Position numbers and translations under genes: made by a program. The notes beneath the pieces were generated by a model. It saw only the letters and a program-made list of their open reading frames with translations, was not told the DNA's origin and did no database searches. From Lachnospiraceae bacterium (GTDB lineage: Bacteria > Bacillota > Clostridia > Lachnospirales > Lachnospiraceae), in the NCBI GenBank assembly GCA_009774345.1, contig VSNR01000236.1, forward strand, positions 1 through 5,474: a stretch of 5,474 nucleotides of DNA. The letters run 5' to 3'. This document shows, in pieces, positions 5,418 through 5,474 of the stretch. The first letter of the stretch is position 1. Each line of letters begins with the position of its first letter.

Positions 5418-5474
5418 ATGCACCAGCTCCATGCAGATTAAATGCGCCTGATTTAGACTTTGCATGCCGCACAT

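Overview
The window reads like a chromosomal segment of a low-to-moderate GC Gram-positive anaerobe. Clostridia, probably a gut Lachnospiraceae, is my inference from strong AGGAGG-type ribosome binding sites, A-rich intergenic DNA and the general look of the proteins; there is no 16S or other marker to settle it. Every gene I support lies on the plus strand. I see no tRNA, rRNA, CRISPR array, transposase or integrase.

Left part (1-361): an AT-rich stretch, then a very small zinc-ribbon protein gene (102-278) that starts at TTG behind a clear Shine-Dalgarno site. A good sigma-A-type promoter (253-281) overlaps its 3' end. An 8-bp-arm inverted repeat (294-317) follows, just after the predicted transcription start and ahead of the main operon.

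Centre (362-4163): a tight four-gene operon. (1) A full-length CheA-type histidine kinase of 714 aa keeps all catalytic boxes and its phospho-accepting histidine. (2) A separate single-domain Hpt protein of 116 aa has its own phosphorylatable histidine. (3) A 187-aa protein has one membrane span and a charged helical tail; I do not recognise it. (4) An OmpR/PhoB-family response regulator of 224 aa has intact phosphorylation and DNA-binding parts. No chemoreceptor, separate CheW, CheY, CheB, CheR or flagellar gene is visible, and no ordinary sensor kinase accompanies the response regulator. The simplest reading is a CheA-driven phosphorelay that controls transcription, with the membrane protein as a possible input or anchor. 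The wiring is inference; the domain content is read directly.

Right part (4164-5474): an 861-bp stretch without a convincing gene, but highly structured. It holds four CTACC-centred repeats, a diverged tandem duplication with a period of exactly 163 bp carrying ten same-strand TGACA boxes, a 30-bp near-perfect palindrome between the two copies, and a 12-bp perfect inverted repeat spanning 73 bp. After it comes a 130-aa gene of unknown function (5025-5417). The repeats resemble iterons or an operator array. They suggest that a mobile or replicating element, or a large regulatory leader, begins just after the response regulator gene; this is not proven by anything in the window.
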